Shown here: positions 1 to 12,995 of the stretch, piece after piece | Layout: each line of letters starts with the position of its first letter | Position numbering within the stretch: the stretch's first letter is position 1 | Source: Adenanthera pavonina | Taxonomy: Eukaryota; Streptophyta; Magnoliopsida; Fabales; Fabaceae | Direction: 5' to 3' | Length of the DNA stretch: 64,000 bases | Assembly: GCA_026686845.1 (NCBI GenBank) | Contig: JAIVEN010000022.1 | Location: 23,906,001 to 23,970,000, forward strand | Notes under the pieces: generated by a model | What the model saw: the letters and a program-made list of their open reading frames with translations, nothing else | The model's database searches: none | Told to the model about the DNA's origin: nothing | Translations under genes and position numbers: made by a program

Positions 1-3000
1 GAAAATATTCTTGAAGACAAAATGAACATAAAATACCAAAATACATGATGATCTTATCCCTTATGACTGTTTGAAGGGTTCTTATATTATTAGTCTTGGG
101 ATTCTAAGACAAATCAACATTAAAAAAGTCACGTGAGAGTTTGAGATCTTTAACTGCTTTTGAGGCTCCATGATCCCAAAACTACCATTTTCGCTTTCTA
201 TCACACTCCTTGTACCACTTTTCTTTCAACTACAACTTTCAAATATGCTACCACTTTAAATTCTTTTGAGCCCTCACGCCTAGAGCTTGCAATTTCTAAA
301 AGCCTATTTTCAAGCCTACCTATTTTTTTTAAGCCTAACTCATATTTAACGGATTTGCAGAATAAGCATGTATTTTTTTAAAAATATTTTTTTTATAATT
401 TTTATTTTTCTCACATAAATATTTAAATTAATATAATTAATTATTACCATCATTCATGCAAATTAAGATAATGTTTAAATTTTATAATTTATACATCATT
501 CATTAATATAATAATTTGAATTTTTTTTTATTTGGAATTGAGAAATTTCAAATTTAAGTTTGAGAATGGAAGGTATGGGATTGTAATAGAAATAGGTGTG
601 ATGTTTAGAATAGAGGGGAGAGTTTTTGGTCTTTTTAAACTAATATTAAAAAGATAAAAAAAATGGTCAAATAGGTTGGCCTATGGCCTGCAAGGCTAGC
701 TCGTACGAGTCATAGTTTAATGGGCCCAATCCCAAAAATCGGTTTTCTATTCCGACTCTATTTTTAAAGCCTGGTTCATTATTTTTATTGGGTTAAATGG
801 ACCGGTACATCAAGCTTAGCTACTGCGACTCTATTCACAACTTGGCCTACTTTAAATTCTTTTAGCTCTCTCAGGCGGAAAAAAGATTCTTCTGAGCTCT
901 CAGGCCACGCCTTGATCCTCATTTGTGGGATGGAACCATTGATTTCCTTGGGCCTGACCCCTTGAGCTTTATTGATGTGTCTAAGTAAGAATTCCTCTTT
1001 TGAGCCCTTGGCCCAGTCCACAACTTTAACCATTTACTCAATAGGCCGGGCCCACGTTGATTTTTGGCCAAATACCCTCAAATGTTGTCGAAGATCAACT
1101 TTTTCAAAAACCTTGTTATTTCATCTATAACATTAACATTTTTTTATTATAATAAGAGTTTGAATTTTGTTCAATACTTACATTTCAAACGCGCTTTACA
1201 TAGGAGAGTTTGGTAAATTAACTTTTTAAAATTTGCTTAAACAATATTGCGGAATAAAATATATTGACATCCATTCTATTTTATCTTAATTATAAAAACT
1301 TTTTTTTACTTTAAAAATGTATATTTTCATCCAATTTTTTCATCATGTTAAAAATATTCTAAAATATTTTAAATTTAATTTTTAAATTAAAATAATATAT
1401 AATTACTAATTTACCCTCCTATAACATAATTCCTAGATTTCTCATCATTCCCAATGAGAGCATGGAAGAAAGCTCCCATCTCTCACAGCACCAATATCTA
1501 ATGGATAGAATAATTTTTTTTTTTGAGTGAGCACCTGATATCCTATAGCCTACCTCATTTAACCTGTGAGAACTTCAACATGACCCAGACTAATCCGAAT
1601 TTAAAGCCTGACAGGCACCACAAAGGTGGACGCTCCTACCACTCTAAGCTACTACATTCCCACGTCTCGAGCCCAAGACCCATGGTTAAGCTGAAACGAC
1701 TCCTGTCAATCAATCCAAGCGTTTGGTGGTTTCCAATGGACAAAATACTAAATACGAGTTTGTCATTGAAAAGGACACATTGAGCTTCAAGGAGATGATT
1801 TTATAGCTAGTTAAATATAAAATTAACAAATATTGATAAGCAAGGGTTAGTCGCGTTACTTTTTTCATTTTATTCTCCTTCTCATTGTTCTTGCATTCTT
1901 TATCAATTAGCTGCATGCCGTTTCCAGAAGCACACACCATAATTGGGAAGCATAAGCGGAAATTTCATGAAGATTCAGTGTTTATGACTACTTAGATGTA
2001 ACCAAACTAGAATGTCGTGGTAAATTAAATTGTTGGAATAATTTTAATTAATAATATTGTGAATTAGCATTAATTATTTTTTTGGCCATAGGAGTAGCAT
2101 TAATTAATTATTAGGACATATTTATAGACTTAATAGGACAATCGGTTTTGTTTGAGTACTAATTAAACCCAAAATGGATTGTAATTAATTGTGTATATTT
2201 CATAATAGGTTGGATAACACACAATTCTATTGGGTAAAAGCTTCAACCTATAGCCATTTTAACAGTCAATGAGCTTCTTATCATAATATTGATTTAGTAG
2301 GAAATGAGAATTTTGTTATTAATTAATTAATTATTGGAGGTTATATAATAGTGGGATGGTCACTATTCTGTGATATAACCTAATTTTGAGAGTACCGCAT
2401 GGTAACTCCATTGAGCTTGCTCTGATTCTCTTGTTCCTAAGTCTGTCTGTTAATGGGTAATACAGATTGAATCTCTTCCCCTTCTTACTTTCTAATGCAT
2501 CAATGATTTCACTATGATCATATTCGGATACGCATGACTCTTTATTTGTGAATTTGATAATCTCTCAAATTATTTGATTACTGTTATCAAATGTTATTAG
2601 ACCATAATTACAATATTGAACTTATGATTGATTAATTGTGCATAATTTACTTGTAACTTTTGAATTAAGAAGAAAGACCCAATTTATTGAATTTAGAACC
2701 TAATAGAAGAGGAAGTATAAGTAATAATTTTTTAAAACGTAAGTGATAAATATCAAGGTATAACAGTAACTTTTGAAAGCGAAACTTGTAATATGAAGAA
2801 GGTAATTGGTGGATCTGCATAGCATCTTTTTAAATATTCAAATGTAATATAAACTGTATAAATTTTATTATTATTATATTAAAATTTAATATCTTTTTAA
2901 TTTAAAGAAAGATAAAGAATAATAATAAAATTTTAAATATCAATTTTTTAAAAAATATAAATTAAAAATAAAATAAAATTTAAATCTTTAAAAATTAAAT

Positions 3001-5596
3001 TTAGAGAATTTAGAATGAGCACGAATCATTTATACTTTATTTGATGTTGTTCGTTGTGCATCTTAAAAAAATCTCTATCATTCCTTCAATCTGAGGGATG
3101 ATATTGGGACACTCATCTTGGAAATCGCAAACTATCACAATCACCTACTTGAGCTGGAATCAGATTGTTGGCTAGTGACAACTTGCGTCCTAGGGGCATC
3201 AAATTAATTAATCTCGGTTCAATTAAGATTATGCAATGTACTGGTACAACTAGGTCAAATATGAGAAGTAGCAATGTAATTGGTTAAGATTAATTAATTA
3301 AGTGATTAGAAAGTGAATTAATTTTGAAAATGAGGGGTTTCAATTAATTAAAAGTGCAATTAAAACTAAATTAAACTAAAACAATGCAATTAGGCTAACA
3401 AAGACAAATAAGTGGACCTAATAACCAACTATAATGGAAGAGTAATGATCATGGATTTGGACTTAGAAATTGGGCCTTCTTCATTCAATTTTAATTATTA
3501 GGATTATAGAAAGTAGTTAGAGAATCTAATTAACTTAACCACCTCTAACCTTCTAAGGTGCAAATGTCATACAATAATAAGTCTAGTTTGGACCACCTAT
3601 ATTAGATTAATGCATGATCACTTATTTAAGCTAATTAAACTCACTAATTAGGGCTATTTGGATCAATTAAGTTGCTGTCAATTACGGTACCTAATGATCA
3701 ATTAAGTGAGCAACTAACCCAATAACTCATTTAGTACACATATTAAGCTAAATCATGCATGACCACATACTTAACACAGTCTAATGTAGTCAAATGACAG
3801 CACATTATCCATCAATTAACAACATAATCCATGCCTAGAAACCATCAAAAACATAATACAATCCATCACAAAGGTCTATGCCAACATTAATCACAATTCC
3901 ATACTAAAGATCTACCTAACCATAGAATAAATCCTTAATACAAAACCATAATCAAAGTCAACATTTTCCAATCTAATTTCAATCTAACATCAATCGAACC
4001 ATAGAATCAAATTTAGACAAAGATTGGACTAAAAACTAAACATGAAAGTAAGAAACTCCCCAATTCTCTTTGTAGCCCATGAACACTTATCCTTTGATTC
4101 TAACCTTCTTCCATAATCACCACCAAGCTTCTACTCCTCCATTAAGCTAGCTTCTTTCCAAACCATGAAGAGAAATTCGCCCATCAAGAAAAGAAGCGAG
4201 AAAATGGAGGTTTAATGAAGAAATGATGGTTGGGAATGGTAGAAATGAAGTGTGTATGGTATAAGTATGTGTATGGGTGAAGGAAAATGAAGGGAAAATG
4301 TGGGAAAATGAAAGAAAAGAGATGAGAGGAGAGGGTGGAGGAGGATGAATGAAAATGTAGAGGTCAGAATGAGAGATTGAGGGGTGAAGGCAAGGTTTTA
4401 GGGTCTCACCAACTAGTAGTGGCAGACCTAAGAATCTAGGTCAATGGGTGCTACCTAATCTGAAGAAGATTTAGTTTGATAGTTTCTCAACTCTCTTCCT
4501 TACTAATTTGGGTTTTAGAAAAAATAAATAGTAATTTTTATAAAAATTATTTGAAGATTTAAATTAGTTAAGTTCTTCTCTTACATATCACCTCAATTTT
4601 GTATTTATTGGATTTAATAAAATCCTCGCAAATATTTTGAACCATGTATCTAAAAAAATTTGGATTCAAATATATTCAAAATTTGAGCTTAAGCATAAGA
4701 AAAACAATACTTAAGTCTAGTGGAACCAAAAAATTAGGGTCAACGGTGTAAAAAAAAAGGATTATGACATGTAGTTTTTCTAAATTGAGGGGTGTGAATT
4801 GACCCCCCTTAAATTATATGCTGCCAACCAAGGTTTAGTGGTGGAAAGAATCAATGGTAAGGATTAGTTCTTGGGGAAGAAGTTAGGAAAGGAAGGGCAA
4901 GATTGAAGGGTTTTCCAACTAGGGTTAAGTGGTGACCAAGATTAGATTAGCTAGCTAGGATAAGAGTGGATTGTTAAGATTAAATGGAGAGAATGTAGGG
5001 TGGAGATTAAGTCCTGAGGAGAGTAGAATGAACAAACCAATAAGAAGATAGATAAAAGAGAAAATAGGAAAATAATGTGTTTTTTTTTCCTTTGGTAGTT
5101 ACCACATTTGCCCTTTTAAAATCCTTCAAAGACATCTTTCAATAAGCGCCATACCCAACATAAAAGAAATTGGACCGATTAAAGAAATATGTAACATTTA
5201 ATTCATGTAACATTATTAAATGAAATCTAGGTCCAAATAATATGTGTGCATAAAATTAATATGTCACAATTTAATGTGTGTGAGAAATGTGTCATGAAGT
5301 TCAAATATCAAAAATCAAAGTCCAAAATGTCCAAAAAAGTATGGGGACTTTTGAAAATAGAAGGAAAAATAGAAAGAGAAAATAAATGGGAAATGTTGAT
5401 GGCTAAGATTAGAAGAAGGAATGGATGACTATAATTAAAAGATAAAATAGATGGTTAGGATTAGAGGAAGAAGATAGATGGCCAAGATTAGAAGACAAAA
5501 TGAATTATCAAGATTAAAAGATAAAGTAGATTGTCAAGATTAAAAGATGGAATGGATGACCAAGATTAAATGATAAAAACTCTTGTATAAAGGACA
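1..5596. other. Gene-free AT-rich intergenic DNA with repeat remnants
   Basis: I see no supportable gene here. Open frames are all under 90 codons, lack splice-compatible partners and show no protein family. Two GC-richer islands (about 660-1060 and 1540-1720) stand out from the AT-rich surroundings and look like decayed transposon ends. A purine-rich stretch runs from about 4190 to 4400 and a second from about 5330 to 5580, the latter built from loosely repeated units resembling 'gattaaaagataaaatgga'. No complete element with target duplications could be bounded in this stretch. Confidence 0.6.
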
Positions 5597-8208
5597 TTTA
5601 GTACTAAGGATGTTCGATATCCATTCAAACCAATTAAATCAAATCAAATTGACTTAAAATGATCAAAACCGAACTTAAATATGGTCTATTTCAGTTTTTT
5701 CTATAATATCTCAAATTTCAATGGATACCATAAAATGTATGAAGAAATGAAAAAGGAAATGAGATCTAATTGCTTATACTTGATCCTTCATTGGAATTAA
5801 TTTCCAATCCAGTTTTTAGAAGGAATTATACTTGGTCCTTAGTTGGAATAAATTTTCTATGAGGTTTTTAGCAAGAATTAATTCTAGAACTGAGCTAATG
5901 CAATATACTGGATGCATGGAAGCTTTGAGTTGAGCACAACAATATAAGTATTATGCAGCTAAAAGGTCTAGATTAAAAAATAAACCAATTTGAAAGAATA
6001 ATAAAAAGAATTATTAAAAAATTGGTTTTGTGGGAAAATTATGAGAAAGTATATAGAAGAATCAATATTTGCATTTTTGACCCGATTTAAGGGTAAGGAT
6101 CATTTCCCATGTTAGACAATAAAATGTGAAATTCTCATTTTAGCACAAGGGAGCAATATAGTCCTTAAAATGAAATAATTATTGCAATTAAGTCCCTAGG
6201 AAAAATTATAAAAAAGGGTTCAAAACAATTAAAAATTATAATTTTTCCTTGGTCAAGGGCAATTGCAAAATTTTTAGAAATTTGATCAAAATGGAGCTCT
6301 CAATGAGCCGATCTCAATGGAATATTGATTAGAATTTAATTGAGTTAATATGAATTTATAATTTAAGTTTAAGGTTAAAAGTTAGTTAGAAGCCTTCATT
6401 CCTTTCATGCTGCATGACACAAACCAACAGTAAGGCAAGAGAGAAAATCTCCAAAAAAATAAGAGAAAAGAGAGGAAAAGAGAAGAGAAAAGAGGAAGCA
6501 AGAAGGAAAGTTTCAAAAAACCAAGTGTAAGGTAATCTCCATACCTTCTAGCTTATATTTCTAAGTGGTTTCATGAAGTATTTCTCCTCCTTTCTCTCTA
6601 AGAATTTCGGCCATGGCTATGTAGAGAGAGAGAGAGAGAGTGAATTGAGTTTTTGCCAAATAATTTTAGGAAAAAGCTTAGACAAGTGACCAAAAGTATG
6701 ATTTAACAAGTTGTTGCAAGTATTGAAAAGCAAGTCTTTTTCATCTAATTTTCCATGATTTTTGGTCAGTCTAATGTTTAAAATAGAGATGGAATTTCAT
6801 GATTTTGACCTTAAAAATGGATTCCTCATAGTCCAAAACCTTAAATATAAGTATTGGTTCAAAGAAAAACTAAGAGAAAAGCAAAGTGAAAAATTAAAGG
6901 TTTATGCACAATTTGTGTTTGACGTCCATGAAAGAGTGGCCTAAGTTAGTGTTTAGTGGTGTATTAGGACCTGAAGAAGTCCAAGAAAGCTAGTGGAAGT
7001 ATTGGAATCAAGTTGGAAGGCAAAGGAAAGCAATTAAGATAGCATAGTCTATTTCTTGCTTTATGTTATTGCATATTATTTTTATGATGTAATCCCATTG
7101 TCATATTGTTGTTATGATATTATGAGATTGATTTTGGCTGTTTTATAAAAGGGTTTTAACCCTAGGATGTCCTTTTTCTAAAAGGAAACTATGTCAAAAT
7201 TTTTATGAAGCATTATGACTCATTATGTGCTTAAATAGGTGAAAATGTTATGATTTAAGTATTGTACATATATGATAATGTAATTGCTTGAAATATGACT
7301 CGTTATAGAAATTTCATAATCTCACCCCTTCAAACACTAATCATGCTAGGGCAAGAACATGAAAGTATCCAAGGAAAAAGTAAGAAGAATGAAGAAGATG
7401 ATGAAGCATAACTTATATAAGGAAGTTATGGCATTGTATTATGTAACTCTGCTCAAAATTGTATATGAATGTATGAGGTTTCCATTGTTAGTTAACGTGT
7501 ACCTTTAAGTCCTCTCATTATGTTATGTATGAAATTGGGGAAATGAATAATGAAGTATTATGTTTATAAGGCTTATTATGTGAGTCATGACATGATTATA
7601 TTCAAAATGACTAGTAATAGTTTGAATAGAGGAATTCTATTTGAAACAGGGCAATTAGTTTTAGTATTATGTATATTCTGAAAGTAGACAAGATAAGCTT
7701 TCTATAGAGTCAAAAAACACTTAAATTGAATAAGTGTATGATTTATAATGAATATTTGAAATTAGAGGTCAAAACTAGATAATATAGGAAAAACTGTAAC
7801 ATTCACAGTGAACATTAAAATTTTCAAAAAGCAATATAAAATCATACAGAACTCCAAAAATTTAGTGATTTATATATATAGAAAGATTTATATCTTAGGT
7901 TTAAGATAGCACTAGTTTGAAATTGGAGTTATAAAAGAAGAGTTATATTAATTTTCATAAAATTGTTTGAGTAAAAGTAATATTCTAACCCACAATGGTC
8001 TGAGTTAGTGTTATACATTGTATAAGTTGAATAAATGTACAAAAAAACAACTATGTCTAGAAAGTAAACATATAGAACTTTTAAATGATATAAAGTATGC
8101 ATGATTTGACTTAGATTAGAAGAAAATATGAATTTTTAAAGTTAAGAGTAAAATTATGAGAAAATATAAAATGACTATTTGAACAGTAAATTTCATATAA
8201 AATACTGT

Positions 8209-9148
8209 CAATGGTTTGAAAACCAAACCGGACCGGACGGTCGGACCGGTCGGACCGTCACCCGGTGTGAAGAACGACTCGGTTTTCAGCTTTGGACCGT
8301 TTTAGGGGTTGAAACGGATTGAACCACTTTGAACCGGCTTTTGAGCCGGAAACCGGAGTTGAACCGGGAACCGGAGCGGTTTTTAGAGAACCGGATGGTT
8401 TTTTAAATTGGGTAAAATTTAACTTAAATTTAATTTTTTTTACCAAAATTATTAATTATAAAAATTATTAGAGAGTAAAACACTATTTTTCATTTTATTT
8501 TAAAATTAATAGTTATAAAAATGAAAAATTTCATTATATTATACTCTCTCCATCCCAAATTATAAGAGAATTTTGAGACTCTTTATTTATCCTAAAATAT
8601 AAGAGACATGGATAAAATTTGTGGAGTAGTTAATATTATTTTTCTTTTACACCCTTGAGTAATTAAGACTGTATTGATAATTACTAATAATGAATTAGTC
8701 TTACTTCAGACTTTTAATGTTGGCAATTTTGGAAAAAAAAATTGAAATTGTAGTACAATTAATAAATTTAACTACCAAAACTATTTTTTCCTTGATACAG
8801 ATGAAATAATTATTTGTTTTTTATAATTGGAAAGGGAGGGAGTATAGTCATTTTATAATATTATGGTCATATAATATTATCATATTAAAGTGTTTTAATA
8901 TTACTTTCAATGATTTAATATATATTATTACTATATGAGCTTATTAACTTATTATAAACTTAAACTACTTAAATTTATTTTCTTAACAATTTGATATTTT
9001 ATTTTTATACATATATTATTATATATAATATTATTTTTACTTAATTATTACATAACCGGTTCGACCACCGGTCCAACCGGTTGAACCATAAAAACCGTGA
9101 CCCGGTGAAATTTCTGGTTTGACATCCGGTCCGGTTTTTAAAACATTG
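8209..9148. mobile_element. Non-autonomous hAT element with GC-rich ends
   Basis: A perfect 8-bp target duplication AATACTGT flanks it (8201-8208 and 9149-9156). The terminal inverted repeats begin CAATGGTTTGAAAACC on the left and CAATGTTTTAAAAACC on the right, and both lead into GC-rich subterminal sequence made of CCGG/GGACCGG motifs that can fold back on itself. The core is AT-rich and non-coding and contains a nested Stowaway-like MITE. The open frame on the minus strand at 8258-8446 is a by-product of the GC-rich repeat, not a gene. Confidence 0.85.
8544..8842. mobile_element. Stowaway-like MITE nested in the hAT element
   Basis: The left end reads CTCTCTCCATCCCAAATTAT and the right end, inverted, reads CTCCCTCCCTTTCCAATTAT. 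These are the characteristic CTCCCTCC-type termini of Stowaway (Tc1/mariner) MITEs. A TA dinucleotide borders each end (8542-8543, 8843-8844). The 299-bp length is typical. It is non-coding and postdates the hAT element that contains it. Confidence 0.75.
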
Positions 9149-10031
9149 AATACTGTATTAATTGGCATGATCAATACTCTGTTCCTTATTTTTTCCATGT
9201 AGAGAATATTTTAAATTATTTTTAGATACTTAAATCATTTACATTCGATTTTTGTGAAATTAATTATGAATTTTTAAAATTTGATTGTTTAAATGGAAAA
9301 TACCATATGAAGAATACTCAATTTTTGAAAATTCTATTTTCATTTTTACGTGATTCAAGTTCCTAAACAATTATAAATGGACTCTAATATAGTCTAATAT
9401 ATTAGATATGAGATAAAAGTAAGGTGTTATATTTTCACTTTTAAAACAGATTCAGTTTAGTTTGGTTCGATTTTATAACTTTAGAACTTGAATGAAACCT
9501 AATCGAACCTATTAATATTTTTTTATGCACTGATAATATACTTATTTAATAGATTTTATTTTTTATTTAATACATTCTATATTTATACTATATCATTAAC
9601 ATATATCTCATAGGTTATAACGAGTAAAATGGCTTATGAACAAGATTACAAAATATTTGTTATATATGGAAAGAGAATATAGATTAGTGTGTTACTGTAA
9701 ATAATTATATGAAAAAAGATTCACAAAGTTTTTACATAAAAAATCAATGTTTTAGTAAATTATAATTTAGATATAATTTGTACTTATAAAGTATTAATAT
9801 GATACATATTTAATTTAATTTTTGGAAAAAATGCTATAATTTTTTTTTAAAAATTCATTTTAGCATGATTCAAACCGAACCAAATTGAATTTAAAACCAA
9901 AATAAATCGATTAAAAGGAAAATTAAATAGGACCTAAAATATGCCAAACCCATTGGTTTTGTTCAGTTTTGTTCTTACCCAAAATCGAACCAAAACGAAC
10001 ATATGAACACCTTTATTTAGTACAATCTAGT

Positions 10032-10605
10032 TAGGGTCAAATAACAATGCTTGGGGCCCGATTGGTTCGGTTCAATTCAGCCACATCGGGTCAACCGGGG
10101 TTGACCAATTTCGGGGCCAGGTTGGGGTTTAAGCCAAGTGTTGTTGGTCCTACACAACCTGACGTGTATATATATATATCTTTTTTTTTCTTTTCAATTA
10201 TTTTATATATTGATTTTGAAGGATTTTTGTCCTTTATATATATAATATAATACATTTAATATATAAATATTATAAAAACTTTTTTAAGATTTTAATGTTT
10301 CAATTTTTTTTAAATTTTGAATTGATTTTTTAACTTAATATTTTATAAAAATAATGTATAATGATTAAATATTTATAATTTTTAAAAATATTTTTTAACA
10401 TTATTTTTGAAGAAAATATATTTTTAGATATAAATAAGTATATTTTTTGTTATTAAATATTTTTTTTTATTTTTCTTAAAAAATAGTTAGTATTGGGTTA
10501 GCCCGATACTTGACTCAATATTGGTCTAATATGGCCCCAATGTTCATCGAGTCGGGCAACGTTTAGGGATCAAGTTCGACTCCATCCTATTTATGAATAC
10601 CCCTA
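10032..10605. mobile_element. Small hAT-like non-autonomous element
   Basis: The flanks AATCTAGT (10024-10031) and AATCTGGT (10606-10613) agree at 7 of 8 bases, consistent with an aged 8-bp hAT duplication. The ends begin TAGGGT and, inverted from the right, TAGGGGT. As in the other hAT elements here, GC-rich subterminal blocks (about 10050-10165 and 10500-10590) flank a very AT-rich middle. There is no coding capacity. It lies only 16 bp from the outer element at 5605-10015. Confidence 0.6.
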
Positions 10606-10613
10606 AATCTGGT

Positions 10614-12235
10614 TATTAAAAAAAGGACATTTAGTACAATCTAATTTAATCACTATTCTCATCAAGATAATTCAATTATAATATCATTAATCAAGCAAAA
10701 TTAATTATGATTGAAAGAATTAAACCACATAGAAATTCTATACTTAAGATAATCACAATTAAACACTTAATGTCCATAATTAATTCAAAAATCAAATAAT
10801 TTCCTAAAATGGCTAATTAATTCAATTATCATTTAACTGAGCACAATTAGCCAATAAACATCACCAAAATTACTAAGAAATGAGGGATAAAAAGAGTAAA
10901 ATATAGTGTTATGAGTTAGATGTCCCAAAACTCGCGACTTTTTAATATTTGATTTGAAGCTTCCCCGTTCAAAGCGCGTGCAAATTTTAAGCAATACAGG
11001 CCTCTCTTTTTTTTTTTTTGGGCAAAACAAATTAAAGTACAAAATTAAGGGTTATTTGTATTGTGAAGCAAAATATTGCATTTATATACAATTTTCAAAT
11101 TAAAATATATGATTTAAATATATTTAATTATCACTAATTTAACAATCTTCAACCCCAATCCGATTATTGAATTTTAATCTTTAAGTGCTTGTCAGAATAT
11201 TCAGATTAAGTGATTATGAGATACTATAAGTGATTATGTGTTAAAATTACCGAATAAAAATAGCTTTTTAATAAGCATTTATATCTTAAATAAGTACTTA
11301 TGGAAAAAACTGATTTTTTCTTCATATGATAATCATTTATTTCACTTTTCCTTCTCATTATTTACCCAATAATTACTTAAACCCTCAATATCCAAACATA
11401 TTTCTTTTTTTAAAATCACTTATAAACTAAAAATATTTAAACACAAATCACTTTTGACATAATTACTTATTCTCATAATCTATTATAAATAAATACATAT
11501 TTTCGTAATCAATTATACATAAATCAATCCAAATACACCCTAAATGATTCAATAGTAAATACGATTATCATTATATTATACTCCTTCCTTTCCAGTTTAT
11601 AATGCACTTTTACCTATTACACATGAACCAAAATAGTAGTTAATAATTGAAAAATTTATACATTATTTTCCTAATTACCCTCATTTAACAGTAATTAATA
11701 CAGTCTCAGCATTAATTATGATTTTCTTATTACCCTCCCTTTATTCCTTTTTTTTTTCTTTGACATGCTTAAGAAGTTCATGAGTTCTCTCCACAGTCTA
11801 CACCAACCAATAATGCGGTTTGGAGTTTGACACATGCACTTTCAATAAAACGTGATCTCTTATATGGACGCAATAACATATTTGGAGCTACATTTGGAGC
11901 TCGAGTCTTCGCCTTCTCTATTATCATGAACAGTAACACACTTGGTACTTTAAGTGAATTGGGAAAACAAGGAGTAATTCTAATAAGGCCTAATTACTCG
12001 GGGATGATTTTGAAAAGAAGAAAAAGATTACACTAATAACTATGTAGAATGCTCTATATTTTGAAATGTAAATTTTTAAAAAAAGTGTACTATATAGTAA
12101 AATAGAGAAAATATCTTATCTAAAAGTGGATCCAATATTGAACTAGAATTATTAGAAAAGTATATCATATAATATAACGAAGTGGAAAGAGTACCTTGTC
12201 TAAAAGTGGATCTAATATTGAACAAGAATTACTGA
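10614..12235. other. AT-rich intergenic DNA with a MITE-like segment
   Basis: No gene is seen. A CTCCTTCCTTTCC-type terminus at 11581, preceded by TA, and a possible inverted partner ending at 12190, followed by TA, suggest a degenerate 0.6 kb Stowaway-like element. The right terminus is weak. Near the right end a direct repeat occurs: CTAAAAGTGGATC followed by AATATTGAAC appears at about 12120 and again at about 12199. Confidence 0.35.
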
Positions 12236-12995
12236 CACTACATAAAAAATAACTTTTTTTGTAAAGGATATGAACGTCAAGAAAATTTCGTTTGCGATTG
12301 TTAATAGCAAATGAAACTCAGTTTTCCTTTGCGGTCAAACAATCAAATATAGAGGAAAGTCTTTTTTTTATAAGAAAAAAATAAATAACTTTTGTAGGCC
12401 GCTGTTTAACAACGGCAGAACGGCCAAATGTAGTCTTATTGAGAAAAAAAAAAAAAAAAAAGAAGAAACAGAAATGATTCACCTGAACCTCATCTATTCC
12501 GCTAGAGATCGGCCTTTCGACACGCTCATTAGTCTCACTCTCGCACAGAGCAACCTCGCTGGCAAGCTTCCCAAAGTCTTGGAACATCTTGAACAGAAGC
12601 AAACCTAAAGGTCCTCAGGGTTTTGATATGACAACACGGTGAGGGAGTTCTTGTAAAGAGAAAAATCAAATAACATCACGTGGGAGAGAGAGAACTAGCA
12701 GTGAAGAGGTGGAAAAAGAAAAATAGATAAATCATCTGACACCGATAAATTCTTTCTTATCAACTGTCATAAATAAATAGTGATATCATATGTGTGATTT
12801 TTATAAAATAAAATATTAAAAAATTTTTTATAATTTTTAAAAAAAACAAATCACAAAAAAATATCAACTTTTCTCTGTAATTTTTTAACAACCCCAGAAA
12901 AAAAAATAGTCCGCCTCTTCACTCTATTTTATTTATTATTTACTTGTATAACTGCTAATTTGTACATGTTAAAAAAAACTATTTTTGAGATAGTG
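12236..12995. mobile_element. Non-autonomous CACTA element with gene-like fragment
   Basis: The left end reads CACTACATAAAAAATA and the right end, inverted, reads CACTATCTCAAAAATA: the CACTA terminus with further matches inward. Just inside the left end are TTTGCGATTG and TTTGCGGTC motifs, the kind of subterminal repeat seen in plant CACTA (CMC) elements. The flanking trinucleotides (TGA, TAA) do not match perfectly. Between about 12476 and 12590 the minus strand carries a GC-richer coding-like stretch that ends at a GTGAAT splice-donor-like site, suggesting a captured exon piece. No transposase is present. Confidence 0.5.

Larger units (their letters stand above)
5605..10015. mobile_element. 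Large hAT-like insertion (outer element of a nest)
   Basis: The segment is flanked by a perfect 8-bp direct repeat, TTTAGTAC (5597-5604 and 10016-10023), the target-duplication length of the hAT superfamily. Its ends are short inverted repeats: TAAGGATGTTC on the left and TAAAGGTGTTC read inward from the right. Both ends are followed by A/T-rich sequence with scattered GAACC-type motifs. No transposase frame is visible, so it is either non-autonomous or a composite that gained later insertions (a second hAT at 8209-9148, which itself holds a MITE). Parts of the interior (about 6000-8200) resemble old LTR sequence. The boundary evidence is good; that everything between the ends moved as one unit is inference. 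Confidence 0.55.

Noticed and set aside
2030..2700. TGTTGGAATAATTTTAATTA looked like the start of a Copia LTR
   Set aside because: No matching terminal sequence, polypurine tract, primer site, second LTR or target duplication was found nearby.
8258..8446. 62-codon minus-strand frame
   Set aside because: It lies in the GC-rich subterminal repeat of a hAT element and has no independent coding evidence.
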